A stretch of DNA of 64,000 nucleotides from Escarpia spicata (lineage: Eukaryota > Annelida > Polychaeta > Sabellida > Siboglinidae): contig OZ023207.1 in NCBI GenBank assembly GCA_963995525.1, positions 27,185,276-27,249,275 of the forward strand, read 5' to 3'. The notes under the pieces were generated by a model that did not search any database, was not told where the DNA came from, and worked only from the letters and a program-made list of their open reading frames with translations. Of this stretch, positions 1-12,600 are shown piece by piece (position 1 is the stretch's first letter; each line of letters opens with the position of its first letter). Position numbers and translations under genes: made by a program.

Positions 1-759
1 ATCCCTTTAGCCATACAGCAGTCACACTCTCCCAGTATCTAACAAGGCTTGTGTGGACAGTTGGCAGGAGAACTGACTTCAAAGGACCACTGAATCCCTT
101 TAGCCATACAGCAGTCACACTCTCCCAGTATCTAACAAGGCTTGTGTGGACAGTTGGCAGGAGAACTGACTTCAAAGGACCACTGAATCCCTTTAGCCAT
201 AGAGCAGTCACACTGTCCCGGTATCTAACAAGGCTTGTGTGGACAGTTGACAGGAGAACTGGCTTCAAAGGACCACTGAATCCCTTTAGCCATACAGCAG
301 TCACACTGTCTCAGTATCTAACAAGGCTTATGTGGACAATTGACAGGAGAACTGACTTCAAAGGACCACTGAATCCCTTTAGCCATACTGCAGTCACACT
401 GTCTCAGTATCTAACAAGGCTTGTGTGGAGAGTTGACAGGAGAACTGGCTTCAAAGGACCACTGAATCCCTTTAGCCATACAGTAGTCACACTGTCCCAG
501 CATCTAACAAGACTTATGTGGACAGTTGACAGGAGAACTGGCTTCAAAGGACCACTGAATCCCTTTAACCACACAGCAGTCACACTGTCCCAGTATCTAA
601 CAAGGCTTGTGTGGACAGTTGGAAGGAGAACTGGCTTCAAAGGACCACTGAATCCCTTTAACCATACATCAGTCACACTGTCCCAGCATCTAACAAGGCT
701 TGTGTGGACAGTTGACAGGAGAACTGGCTTCAAAGGACCACTGAATCCCTTTAACCATA

Positions 760-3706
760 CAGCAGTCACACTGTCCCAGTATCTAACAAGGCTTGTGTGG
801 ACAGTTGGCAGGAGAACTGACTTCAAAGGACCACTGAATCCCTTTAACCTTACAGCAGTCACACTATCCCGGTATCTAACAAGATTTGTGTGGACAGTTG
901 ACAGGAGAACTGGCTTCAAAGGACCACTGAATCCCTTTAGCCATACAGCAGTCACACTGTCCCGGTATCTAACAAGGCTTGTGTGGACAGTTGACAGAAA
1001 AACTGGCTTCAAAGGACCACTGAATCCCTTTAGCCATACAGCAGTCACACTGTCCCAGTATCTAACAAGGCTTGTGTGGACAGTTGACAGGAGAACTGGC
1101 TTCAAAGGACCACTGAATCCCTTTAGCCATACAGCAGTCACACACTGTCCCGGTATCTAACAAGGCTTGTGTGGACAGTTGACAGGAGAACTGGCTTCAA
1201 AGGACCACTGAATCCCTTTAGCCATACAGCAGTCACACTGTCCCAGTATCTAACAAGGCTTGTGTGGACAATTGACAGGAGAAGTGGCTTCAAAGGACCA
1301 CTGAATCCCTTTAACCATACAGCAGTCACACTATCCCGGTATCTAACAAGATTTGTGTGGACAGTTGACAGGAGAACTGGCTTCAAAGGACCACTGAATC
1401 CCTTTAGCCATACAGCAGTCACACTGTCCCGGTATCTAACAAGGCTTGTGTGGACAGTTGACAGAAAAACTGGCTTCAAAGGACCACTGAATCCCTTTAG
1501 CCATACAGCAGTCACACTGTCCCAGTATCTAACAAGGCTTGTGTGGACAGTTGACAGGAGAACTGGCTTCAAAGGACCACTGAATCCCTTTAGCCATACA
1601 GTAGTCACAATGTCCCAGCATCTAACAAGACTTATGTGGACAGTTGACAGGAGAACTGGCTTCAAAGGACCACTGAATCCCTTTAACCACACAGCAGTCA
1701 CACTGTCCCAGTATCTAACAAGGCTTGTGTGGACAGTTGGAAGGAGAACTGGCTTCAAAGGACCACTGAATCCCTTTAACCATACATCAGTCACACTGTC
1801 CCAGCATCTAACAAGGCTTGTGTGGACAGTTGACAGGAGAACTGGCTTCAAAGGACCACTGAATCCCTTTAACCATACAGCAGTCACACTGTCCCAGTAT
1901 CTAACAAGGCTTGTGTGGACAGTTGGCAGGAGAAATGGCTACAAAGGACCACTGAATCCCTTTAGCCATACAGCTGTCACACTGTCCCGGTATCTAACAA
2001 GGTTTGTGTGGACAGTTGACAGGAGAACTGGCTTCAAAGGACCACTGAATCCCTTTAGCCATACAGCAGTCACACTGTCTCAGTATCTAACAAGGCTTGT
2101 GTGGACAGTTGACAGGAGAACTGGCTTCAAAGGACCACTGAATCCCTTTAGCCATACAGCAGTCACACTGTCTCAGTATCTAACAAGGCTTGTGTGGACA
2201 GTTGGCAGGAGAACTGGCTTCAAAGGACCACTGAATCCCTTTAGCCATACAGCAGTCTCACTGTCCCAGTATCTAACAAGGCTTGTGTGGACAGTTGGCA
2301 GGAGAACTGGCTTCAAAGGACCACTGAATCCCTTTAGCCATACAGCAGTCACACTGTCCCAGTATCTAACAAGGCTTGTGTGGACAGTTGGCAGGAGAAC
2401 TGACTTCAAAGGACCACTGAATCCCTTTAACCATACAGCAGTCACACTATCCCGGTATCTAACAAGATTTGTGTGGACAGTTGACAGGAGAACTGGCTTC
2501 AAAGGACCACTGAATCCCTTTAACCATACAGCAGTCACACTGTCCCAGTATCTAACAAGGCTTGTGTGGACAGTTGGCAGGAGAAATGGCTACAAAGGAC
2601 CACTGAATCCCTTTAGCCATACAGCTGTCACAATGTCCCGGTATCTAACAAGGCTTGTGTGGACAGTTGACAGGAGAACTGGCTTCAAAGGACCACTGAA
2701 TCCCTTTAGCCATACAGCAGTCACACTGTCCCGGTATCTAACAAGGCTTGTGTGGACAGTTGACAGAAAAACTGGCTTCAAAGGACCACTGAATCCCTTT
2801 AGCCATACAGCAGTCACACTGTCCCAGTATCTAACAAGGCTTGTGTGGACAGTTGACAGGAGAACTGGCTTCAAAGGACCACTGAATCCCTTTAGCCATA
2901 CAGCAGTCACACACTGTCCCGGTATCTAACAAGGCTTGTGTGGACAGTTGACAGGAGAACTGGCTTCAAAGGACCACTGAATCCCTTTAGCCATACAGCA
3001 GTCACACTGTCCCAGTATCTAACAAGGCTTGTTTGGACAATTGACAGGAGAACTGGCTTCAAAGGACCACTGAATCCCTTTAGCCATACAGCAGTCACAC
3101 TGTACCATTATCAAACAAGGATTGTGTGGACAGTTGGCAGGAGAACTGGCTTCAAAGGACCACTGAATCCCTTTAACCATACAGCAGTCACACTGTTCCG
3201 GTATCTAACAAGGCTTGTGTGGACAGTTGACAGGAGAACTGACATCAAAGAACCACTGAATCCCTTTAGCCATACAGCAGTCACACTGTCCCAGTATCTA
3301 ACAAGGCTTGTGTGGACAGTTGGCAGGAGAACTGGCTTCAAAGGACCACTGAATCCCTTTAGCCATACAGCAGTCACACTGTCCCGGTATCTAACAAGGC
3401 TTGTGTGGACAGTTGGCAGGAGAACTGGCTTCAAAGGACCACTGAATCCCTTTAGCCATACATCAGTCACACTGTCTCAGTATCTAACAAGGCTTATGTG
3501 GACAATTGACAGGAGAACTGACTTCAAAGGACCACTGAATCCCTTTAGCCATACAGCAGTCACACTGTCTCAGTATCTAACAAGGCTTGTGTGGACAGAT
3601 GACAGGAGAACTGGCTTCAAAGGAACTCTGAATCTCTTTAGCCATACAGCAGTCATACTGTCCCGGTATCTAACAAGGCTTGTGTGGACAGTTGGCAGGA
3701 GAACTG
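760..3706 (+). repeat. Higher-order segment A, copy 1 (offset 3,259 bp)
   Basis: This segment repeats at about 4019-6965. It contains a 19-monomer block ending in the 95-bp marker at 2929 and the first part of a 16-monomer block. The offset is 35 monomers including two 95-bp copies. I noted several substitutions against copy 2, for example gaagtggc near 1281, gtctcactg near 2255 and gacatcaaag near 3241. This makes it an older or less homogenised duplicate than segment B. Left edge is approximate; right edge is set by ggcttc versus gacttc at 3707/6966. Confidence 0.85.
1166..1258 (+). repeat. Reference 93-bp satellite monomer
   Basis: This copy matches the majority base at the sites I compared and serves as the reference. 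It has 45 G or C in 93 bases (about 48%) and contains no CpG. Frequent alternative bases elsewhere are: position 17 a/g (ttgac versus ttggc), position 29 g/a (ctggc versus ctgac), position 56 g/a (ttagcc versus ttaacc), position 75 g/c (actgtcc versus actctcc), position 78 c/t, and position 80 a/g (cccag versus cccgg). Combinations of these define the higher-order units. A 7-bp inverted repeat, actgtcc at 72-78 and ggacagt at 8-14 of the next copy, spans each monomer boundary. Confidence 0.95.
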
Positions 3707-6700
3707 GCTTCAAAGGACCACTGAATCCCTTTAGCCATACAGCAGTCACACTGTCCCAGTATCTAACAAGGCTTGTGTGGACAGTTGGCAGGAGAACTGG
3801 CTTCAAAGGACCACTGAATCCCTTTAGCCATACAGCAGTCACACTGTCTCAGTATCTAACAAGGCTTGTGTGGACAGTTGGCAGGAGAACTGGCTTCAAA
3901 GGACCACTGAATCCCTTTAGCCATACAGCAGTCACACTGTCCCAGTATCTAACAAGGCTTGTGTGGACAGTTGGCAGGAGAACTGGCTTCAAAGGACCAC
4001 TGAATCCCTTTAGCCATACAGCAGTCACACTGTCCCAGTATCTAACAAGGCTTGTGTGGACAGTTGGCAGGAGAACTGACTTCAAAGGACCACTGAATCC
4101 CTTTAACCATACAGCAGTCACACTATCCCGGTATCTAACAAGATTTGTGTGGACAGTTGACAGGAGAACTGGCTTCAAAGGACCACTGAATCCCTTTAGC
4201 CATACAGCAGTCACACTGTCCCGGTATCTAACAAGGCTTGTGTGGACAGTTGACAGAAAAACTGGCTTCAAAGGACCACTGAATCCCTTTAGCCATACAG
4301 CAGTCACACTGTCCCAGTATCTAACAAGGCTTGTGTGGACAGTTGACAGGAGAACTGGCTTCAAAGGACCACTGAATCCCTTTAGCCATACAGCAGTCAC
4401 ACACTGTCCCGGTATCTAACAAGGCTTGTGTGGACAGTTGACAGGAGAACTGGCTTCAAAGGACCACTGAATCCCTTTAGCCATACAGCAGTCACACTGT
4501 CCCAGTATCTAACAAGGCTTGTGTGGACAATTGACAGGAGAACTGGCTTCAAAGGACCACTGAATCCCTTTAACCATACAGCAGTCACACTATCCCGGTA
4601 TCTAACAAGATTTGTGTGGACAGTTGACAGGAGAACTGGCTTCAAAGGACCACTGAATCCCTTTAGCCATACAGCAGTCACACTGTCCCGGTATCTAACA
4701 AGGCTTGTGTGGACAGTTGACAGAAAAACTGGCTTCAAAGGACCACTGAATCCCTTTAGCCATACAGCAGTCACACTGTCCCAGTATCTAACAAGGCTTG
4801 TGTGGACAGTTGACAGGAGAACTGGCTTCAAAGGACCACTGAATCCCTTTAGCCATACAGTAGTCACACTGTCCCAGCATCTAACAAGACTTATGTGGAC
4901 AGTTGACAGGAGAACTGGCTTCAAAGGACCACTGAATCCCTTTAACCACACAGCAGTCACACTGTCCCAGTATCTAACAAGGCTTGTGTGGACAGATGGA
5001 AGGAGAACTGGCTTCAAAGGACCACTGAATCCCTTTAACCATACATCAGTCACACTGTCCCAGCATCTAACAAGGCTTGTGTGGACAGTTGACAGGAGAA
5101 CTGGCTTCAAAGGACCACTGAATCCCTTTAACCATACAGCAGTCACACTGTCCCAGTATCTAACAAGGCTTGTGTGGACAGTTGGCAGGAGAAATGGCTA
5201 CAAAGGACCACTGAATCCCTTTAGCCATACAGCTGTCACACTGTCCCGGTATCTAACAAGGTTTGTGTGGACAGTTGACAGGAGAACTGGCTTCAAAGGA
5301 CCACTGAATCCCTTTAGCCATACAGCAGTCACACTGTCTCAGTATCTAACAAGGCTTGTGTGGACAGTTGACAGGAGAACTGGCTTCAAAGGACCACTGA
5401 ATCCCTTTAGCCATACAGCAGTCACACTGTCTCAGTATCTAACAAGGCTTGTGTGGACAGTTGGCAGGAGAACTGGCTTCAAAGGACCACTGAATCCCTT
5501 TAGCCATACAGCAGTCACACTGTCCCAGTATCTAACAAGGCTTGTGTGGACAGTTGGCAGGAGAACTGGCTTCAAAGGACCACTGAATCCCTTTAGCCAT
5601 ACAGCAGTCACACTGTCCCAGTATCTAACAAGGCTTGTGTGGACAGTTGGCAGGAGAACTGACTTCAAAGGACCACTGAATCCCTTTAACCATACAGCAG
5701 TCACACTATCCCGGTATCTAACAAGATTTGTGTGGACAGTTGACAGGAGAACTGGCTTCAAAGGACCACTGAATCCCTTTAACCATACAGCAGTCACACT
5801 GTCCCAGTATCTAACAAGGCTTGTGTGGACAGTTGGCAGGAGAAATGGCTACAAAGGACCACTGAATCCCTTTAGCCATACAGCTGTCACACTGTCCCGG
5901 TATCTAACAAGGCTTGTGTGGACAGTTGACAGGAGAACTGGCTTCAAAGGACCACTGAATCCCTTTAGCCATACAGCAGTCACACTGTCCCGGTATCTAA
6001 CAAGGCTTGTGTGGACAGTTGACAGAAAAACTGGCTTCAAAGGACCACTGAATCCCTTTAGCCATACAGCAGTCACACTGTCCCAGTATCTAACAAGGCT
6101 TGTGTGGACAGTTGACAGGAGAACTGGCTTCAAAGGACCACTGAATCCCTTTAGCCATACAGCAGTCACACACTGTCCCGGTATCTAACAAGGCTTGTGT
6201 GGACAGTTGACAGGAGAACTGGCTTCAAAGGACCACTGAATCCCTTTAGCCATACAGCAGTCACACTGTCCCAGTATCTAACAAGGCTTGTTTGGACAAT
6301 TGACAGGAGAACTGGCTTCAAAGGACCACTGAATCCCTTTAGCCATACAGCAGTCACACTGTACCATTATCAAACAAGGATTGTGTGGACAGTTGGCAGG
6401 AGAACTGGCTTCAAAGGACCACTGAATCCCTTTAACCATACAGCAGTCACACTGTTCCGGTATCTAACAAGGCTTGTGTGGACAGTTGACAGGAGAACTG
6501 ACTTCAAAGAACCACTGAATCCCTTTAGCCATACAGCAGTCACACTGTCCCAGTATCTAACAAGGCTTGTGTGGACAGTTGGCAGGAGAACTGGCTTCAA
6601 AGGACCACTGAATCCCTTTAGCCATACAGCAGTCACACTGTCCCGGTATCTAACAAGGCTTGTGTGGACAGTTGGCAGGAGAACTGGCTTCAAAGGACCA

Positions 6701-9695
6701 CTGAATCCCTTTAGCCATACATCAGTCACACTGTCTCAGTATCTAACAAGGCTTATGTGGACAATTGACAGGAGAACTGACTTCAAAGGACCACTGAATC
6801 CCTTTAGCCATACAGCAGTCACACTGTCTCAGTATCTAACAAGGCTTGTGTGGACAGATGACAGGAGAACTGGCTTCAAAGGAACTCTGAATCTCTTTAG
6901 CCATACAGCAGTCATACTGTCCCGGTATCTAACAAGGCTTGTGTGGACAGTTGGCAGGAGAACTGACTTCAAAGGACCACTGAATCCCTTTAACCATACA
7001 GCAGTCACACTATCCCGGTATCTAACAAGATTTGTGTGGACAGTTGACAGGAGAACTGGCTTCAAAGGACCACTGAATCCCTTTAACCATACAGCAGTCA
7101 CACTGTCCCAGTATCTAACAAGGCTTGTGTGGACAGTTGGCAGGAGAAATGGCTACAAAGGACCACTGAATCCCTTTAGCCATACAGCTGTCACACTGTC
7201 CCGGTATCTAACAAGGCTTGTGTGGACAGTTGACAGGAGAACTGGCTTCAAAGGACCACTGAATCCCTTTAGCCATACAGCAGTCACACTGTCCCGGTAT
7301 CTAACAAGGCTTGTGTGGACAGTTGACAGAAAAACTGGCTTCAAAGGACCACTGAATCCCTTTAGCCATACAGCAGTCACACTGTCCCAGTATCTAACAA
7401 GGCTTGTGTGGACAGTTGACAGGAGAACTGGCTTCAAAGGACCACTGAATCCCTTTAGCCATACAGCAGTCACACACTGTCCCGGTATCTAACAAGGCTT
7501 GTGTGGACAGTTGACAGGAGAACTGGCTTCAAAGGACCACTGAATCCCTTTAGCCATACAGCAGTCACACTCTCCCAGTATCTAACAAGGCTTGTGTGGA
7601 CAATTGACAGGAGAACTGGCTTCAAAGGACCACTGAATCCCTTTAGCCATACAGCAGTCACACTGTACCATTATCAAAGAAGGCTTGTGTGGACAGTTGG
7701 CAGGAGAACTGGCTTCAAAGGACCACTGAATCCCTTTAACCATACAGCAGTCACACTGTTCCGGTATCTAACAAGGCTTGTGTGGACAGTTGACAGGAGA
7801 ACTGACTTCAAAGGACCACTGAATCCCTTTAGCCATACAGCAGTCACACTGTCCTAGTATCTAACAAGGCTTGTGTGGACAGTTGGCAGGAGAACTGGCT
7901 TCAAAGGACCACTGAATCCCTTTAGCCATACAGCAGTCACACTGTCCCGGTATCTAACAAGGCTTGTGTGGACAGTTGGCAGGAGAACTGGCTTCAAAGG
8001 ACCACTGAATCCCTTTAGCCATACATCAGTCACACTGTCTCAGTATCTAACAAGGCTTATGTGGACAATTGACAGGAGAACTGACTTCAAAGGACCACTG
8101 AATCCCTTTAGCCATACAGCAGTCACACTGTCTCAGTATCTAACAAGGCTTGTGTGGACAGATGACAGGAGAACTGGCTTCAAAGGAACTCTGAATCTCT
8201 TTAGCCATACAGCAGTCATACTGTCCCGGTATCTAACAAGGCTTGTGTGGACAGTTGACAGGAGAACTGGCTTCAAAGGACCACTGAATCCCTTTAACCA
8301 TACAGCAGTCACACTGTCCCGGTATCTAATAAGGCTTGTGTGGACAGTTGGCAGGAGAACTGGCTTCAAAGGACCACTGAATCCCTTTAGCCATACAGCA
8401 GTCACACACTGTCCCGGTATCTAACAAGGCTTGTGTGGACAGTTGACAGGTGAACTGGCTTCGAAGGACCACTGAATCCCTTTAGCCATACAGCGGTCAC
8501 ATTGTCCCAGTATCTAACAAGGCTTGTGTGGACAGTTGACAGGAGAACTGGCTTCAAAGGACCACTGAATCCCTTTAGCCATACAGCAGTCACACTCTCC
8601 CGGTATCTAACAAGGCTTGTGTGGAGAGTTGACAGGAGAACTGACTTCAAAGGACCACTGAATCCCTTTAGCCATACAGCAGTCACACTCTCCCAGTATC
8701 TAACAAGGTTTGTGTGGACAGTTGGCAGGAGAACTGACTTCAAAGGACCACTGAATCCCTTTAGCCATACAGCAGTCACACTCTCCCAGTATCTAACAAG
8801 GCTTGCGTGGACAGTTGGCAGGAGAACTGACTTCAAAGGACCACTGAGTCCCTTTAGCCATACAGCTGTCACACTCTCCCAGTATCTAACAAGGCTTGTG
8901 TGGACAGTTGGCAGGAGAACTGGCTTCAAAGGACCACTGAATCCCTTTAGCCATACAGTAGTCACACTGTCCGAGCATCTAACAAGACTAATGTGGACAG
9001 TTGACAGGAGAACTGGCTTCAAAGGACCACTGAATCCCTTTAACCACACAGCAGTCACACTGTCCCAGTATCTAACAAGGCTTGTGTGTACAGTTGGCAG
9101 GAGAACTGGCTTCAAAGGACCACTGAATCCCTTTAACCATACATCAGTCACACTGTCCCAGCATCTAACAAGGCTTGTGTGGACAGTTGACAGGAGAACT
9201 GGCTTCAAAGGACCACTGAATCCCTTTAACCATACAGCAGTCACACTGTCCCAGTATGTAACAAGGCTTGTGTGGACAGTTGGCAGGAGAAATGGCTACA
9301 AAGGACCACTGAATCCCTTTAGCCATACAGCTGTCACACTGTCCCGGTATCTAACAAGGCTTGTGTGGACAGTTGACAGGAGAACTGGCTTCAAAGGACC
9401 ACTGAATCCCTTTAGCCATACAGCAGTCACACACTGTCCCGGTATCTAACAAGGCTTGTGTGGACAGTTGACAGGAGAACTGGCTTCAAAGGACCACTGA
9501 ATCCCTTTAGCCATACAGCAGTCACACTGTCCCAGTATCTAACAAGGCTTGTGTGGAGAGTTGACAGGAGAACTGGCTTCAAAGGACCACTGAATCCCTT
9601 TAGCCATACAGGAGTCACACTGTACCATTATCAAACAAAGCTTGTGTGGACAGTTGGCAGGAGAACTGGCTTCAAAGGACCACTGAATCCCTTTA
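3455..9695 (+). repeat. Segment B, copy 1: 6,241-bp higher-order duplication
   Basis: This 6,241-bp unit is 67 monomers, five of them 95 bp. It is followed directly by a second copy. Marker spacings inside run 19, 14, 10, 11 and 13 monomers. I found no difference between the copies in the stretches I compared by eye, including rare variants such as agatgacagg with ggaactctg, ttgcgtgg, ccactgagtcc and tcctag. Identity persists about 200 bp into the next unit, to 9895/16136. The left edge is set by ttagcc versus ttaacc near 3452/9693. Confidence 0.9.
4019..6965 (+). repeat. Higher-order segment A, copy 2 (offset 3,259 bp)
   Basis: This is the second copy of segment A, with the same order of monomer variants and the same 19-monomer block (marker at 6188). 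It lies inside segment B copy 1 and so is itself repeated at about 10260-13206. The marker spacing downstream is 14 monomers here against 16 in copy 1, because copy 1 is followed by extra ttggcagg-type monomers at about 3700-4060. Confidence 0.85.
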
Positions 9696-12600
9696 ACCAT
9701 ACATCAGTCACACTGTCTCAGTATCTAACAAGGCTTATGTGGACAATTGACAGGAGAACTGACTTCAAAGGACCACTGAATCCCTTTAGCCATACAGCAG
9801 TCACACTGTCTCAGTATCTAACAAGGCTTGTGTGGACAGATGACAGGAGAACTGGCTTCAAAGGAACTCTGAATCTCTTTAGCCATACAGCAGTCATACT
9901 GTCCCGGTATCTAACAAGGCTTGTGTGGACAGTTGGCAGGAGAACTGGCTTCAAAGGACCACTGAATCCCTTTAGCCATACAGCAGTCACACTGTCCCAG
10001 TATCTAACAAGGCTTGTGTGGACAGTTGGCAGGAGAACTGGCTTCAAAGGACCACTGAATCCCTTTAGCCATACAGCAGTCACACTGTCTCAGTATCTAA
10101 CAAGGCTTGTGTGGACAGTTGGCAGGAGAACTGGCTTCAAAGGACCACTGAATCCCTTTAGCCATACAGCAGTCACACTGTCCCAGTATCTAACAAGGCT
10201 TGTGTGGACAGTTGGCAGGAGAACTGGCTTCAAAGGACCACTGAATCCCTTTAGCCATACAGCAGTCACACTGTCCCAGTATCTAACAAGGCTTGTGTGG
10301 ACAGTTGGCAGGAGAACTGACTTCAAAGGACCACTGAATCCCTTTAACCATACAGCAGTCACACTATCCCGGTATCTAACAAGATTTGTGTGGACAGTTG
10401 ACAGGAGAACTGGCTTCAAAGGACCACTGAATCCCTTTAGCCATACAGCAGTCACACTGTCCCGGTATCTAACAAGGCTTGTGTGGACAGTTGACAGAAA
10501 AACTGGCTTCAAAGGACCACTGAATCCCTTTAGCCATACAGCAGTCACACTGTCCCAGTATCTAACAAGGCTTGTGTGGACAGTTGACAGGAGAACTGGC
10601 TTCAAAGGACCACTGAATCCCTTTAGCCATACAGCAGTCACACACTGTCCCGGTATCTAACAAGGCTTGTGTGGACAGTTGACAGGAGAACTGGCTTCAA
10701 AGGACCACTGAATCCCTTTAGCCATACAGCAGTCACACTGTCCCAGTATCTAACAAGGCTTGTGTGGACAATTGACAGGAGAACTGGCTTCAAAGGACCA
10801 CTGAATCCCTTTAACCATACAGCAGTCACACTATCCCGGTATCTAACAAGATTTGTGTGGACAGTTGACAGGAGAACTGGCTTCAAAGGACCACTGAATC
10901 CCTTTAGCCATACAGCAGTCACACTGTCCCGGTATCTAACAAGGCTTGTGTGGACAGTTGACAGAAAAACTGGCTTCAAAGGACCACTGAATCCCTTTAG
11001 CCATACAGCAGTCACACTGTCCCAGTATCTAACAAGGCTTGTGTGGACAGTTGACAGGAGAACTGGCTTCAAAGGACCACTGAATCCCTTTAGCCATACA
11101 GTAGTCACACTGTCCCAGCATCTAACAAGACTTATGTGGACAGTTGACAGGAGAACTGGCTTCAAAGGACCACTGAATCCCTTTAACCACACAGCAGTCA
11201 CACTGTCCCAGTATCTAACAAGGCTTGTGTGGACAGATGGAAGGAGAACTGGCTTCAAAGGACCACTGAATCCCTTTAACCATACATCAGTCACACTGTC
11301 CCAGCATCTAACAAGGCTTGTGTGGACAGTTGACAGGAGAACTGGCTTCAAAGGACCACTGAATCCCTTTAACCATACAGCAGTCACACTGTCCCAGTAT
11401 CTAACAAGGCTTGTGTGGACAGTTGGCAGGAGAAATGGCTACAAAGGACCACTGAATCCCTTTAGCCATACAGCTGTCACACTGTCCCGGTATCTAACAA
11501 GGTTTGTGTGGACAGTTGACAGGAGAACTGGCTTCAAAGGACCACTGAATCCCTTTAGCCATACAGCAGTCACACTGTCTCAGTATCTAACAAGGCTTGT
11601 GTGGACAGTTGACAGGAGAACTGGCTTCAAAGGACCACTGAATCCCTTTAGCCATACAGCAGTCACACTGTCTCAGTATCTAACAAGGCTTGTGTGGACA
11701 GTTGGCAGGAGAACTGGCTTCAAAGGACCACTGAATCCCTTTAGCCATACAGCAGTCACACTGTCCCAGTATCTAACAAGGCTTGTGTGGACAGTTGGCA
11801 GGAGAACTGGCTTCAAAGGACCACTGAATCCCTTTAGCCATACAGCAGTCACACTGTCCCAGTATCTAACAAGGCTTGTGTGGACAGTTGGCAGGAGAAC
11901 TGACTTCAAAGGACCACTGAATCCCTTTAACCATACAGCAGTCACACTATCCCGGTATCTAACAAGATTTGTGTGGACAGTTGACAGGAGAACTGGCTTC
12001 AAAGGACCACTGAATCCCTTTAACCATACAGCAGTCACACTGTCCCAGTATCTAACAAGGCTTGTGTGGACAGTTGGCAGGAGAAATGGCTACAAAGGAC
12101 CACTGAATCCCTTTAGCCATACAGCTGTCACACTGTCCCGGTATCTAACAAGGCTTGTGTGGACAGTTGACAGGAGAACTGGCTTCAAAGGACCACTGAA
12201 TCCCTTTAGCCATACAGCAGTCACACTGTCCCGGTATCTAACAAGGCTTGTGTGGACAGTTGACAGAAAAACTGGCTTCAAAGGACCACTGAATCCCTTT
12301 AGCCATACAGCAGTCACACTGTCCCAGTATCTAACAAGGCTTGTGTGGACAGTTGACAGGAGAACTGGCTTCAAAGGACCACTGAATCCCTTTAGCCATA
12401 CAGCAGTCACACACTGTCCCGGTATCTAACAAGGCTTGTGTGGACAGTTGACAGGAGAACTGGCTTCAAAGGACCACTGAATCCCTTTAGCCATACAGCA
12501 GTCACACTGTCCCAGTATCTAACAAGGCTTGTTTGGACAATTGACAGGAGAACTGGCTTCAAAGGACCACTGAATCCCTTTAGCCATACAGCAGTCACAC

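Noticed and set aside
1166..1258. Shorter sub-repeat inside the 93-bp monomer (for example three 31-bp units)
   Set aside because: The three thirds show no convincing similarity by eye. Short recurrences such as gacag and cacac are too brief to support an internal period.
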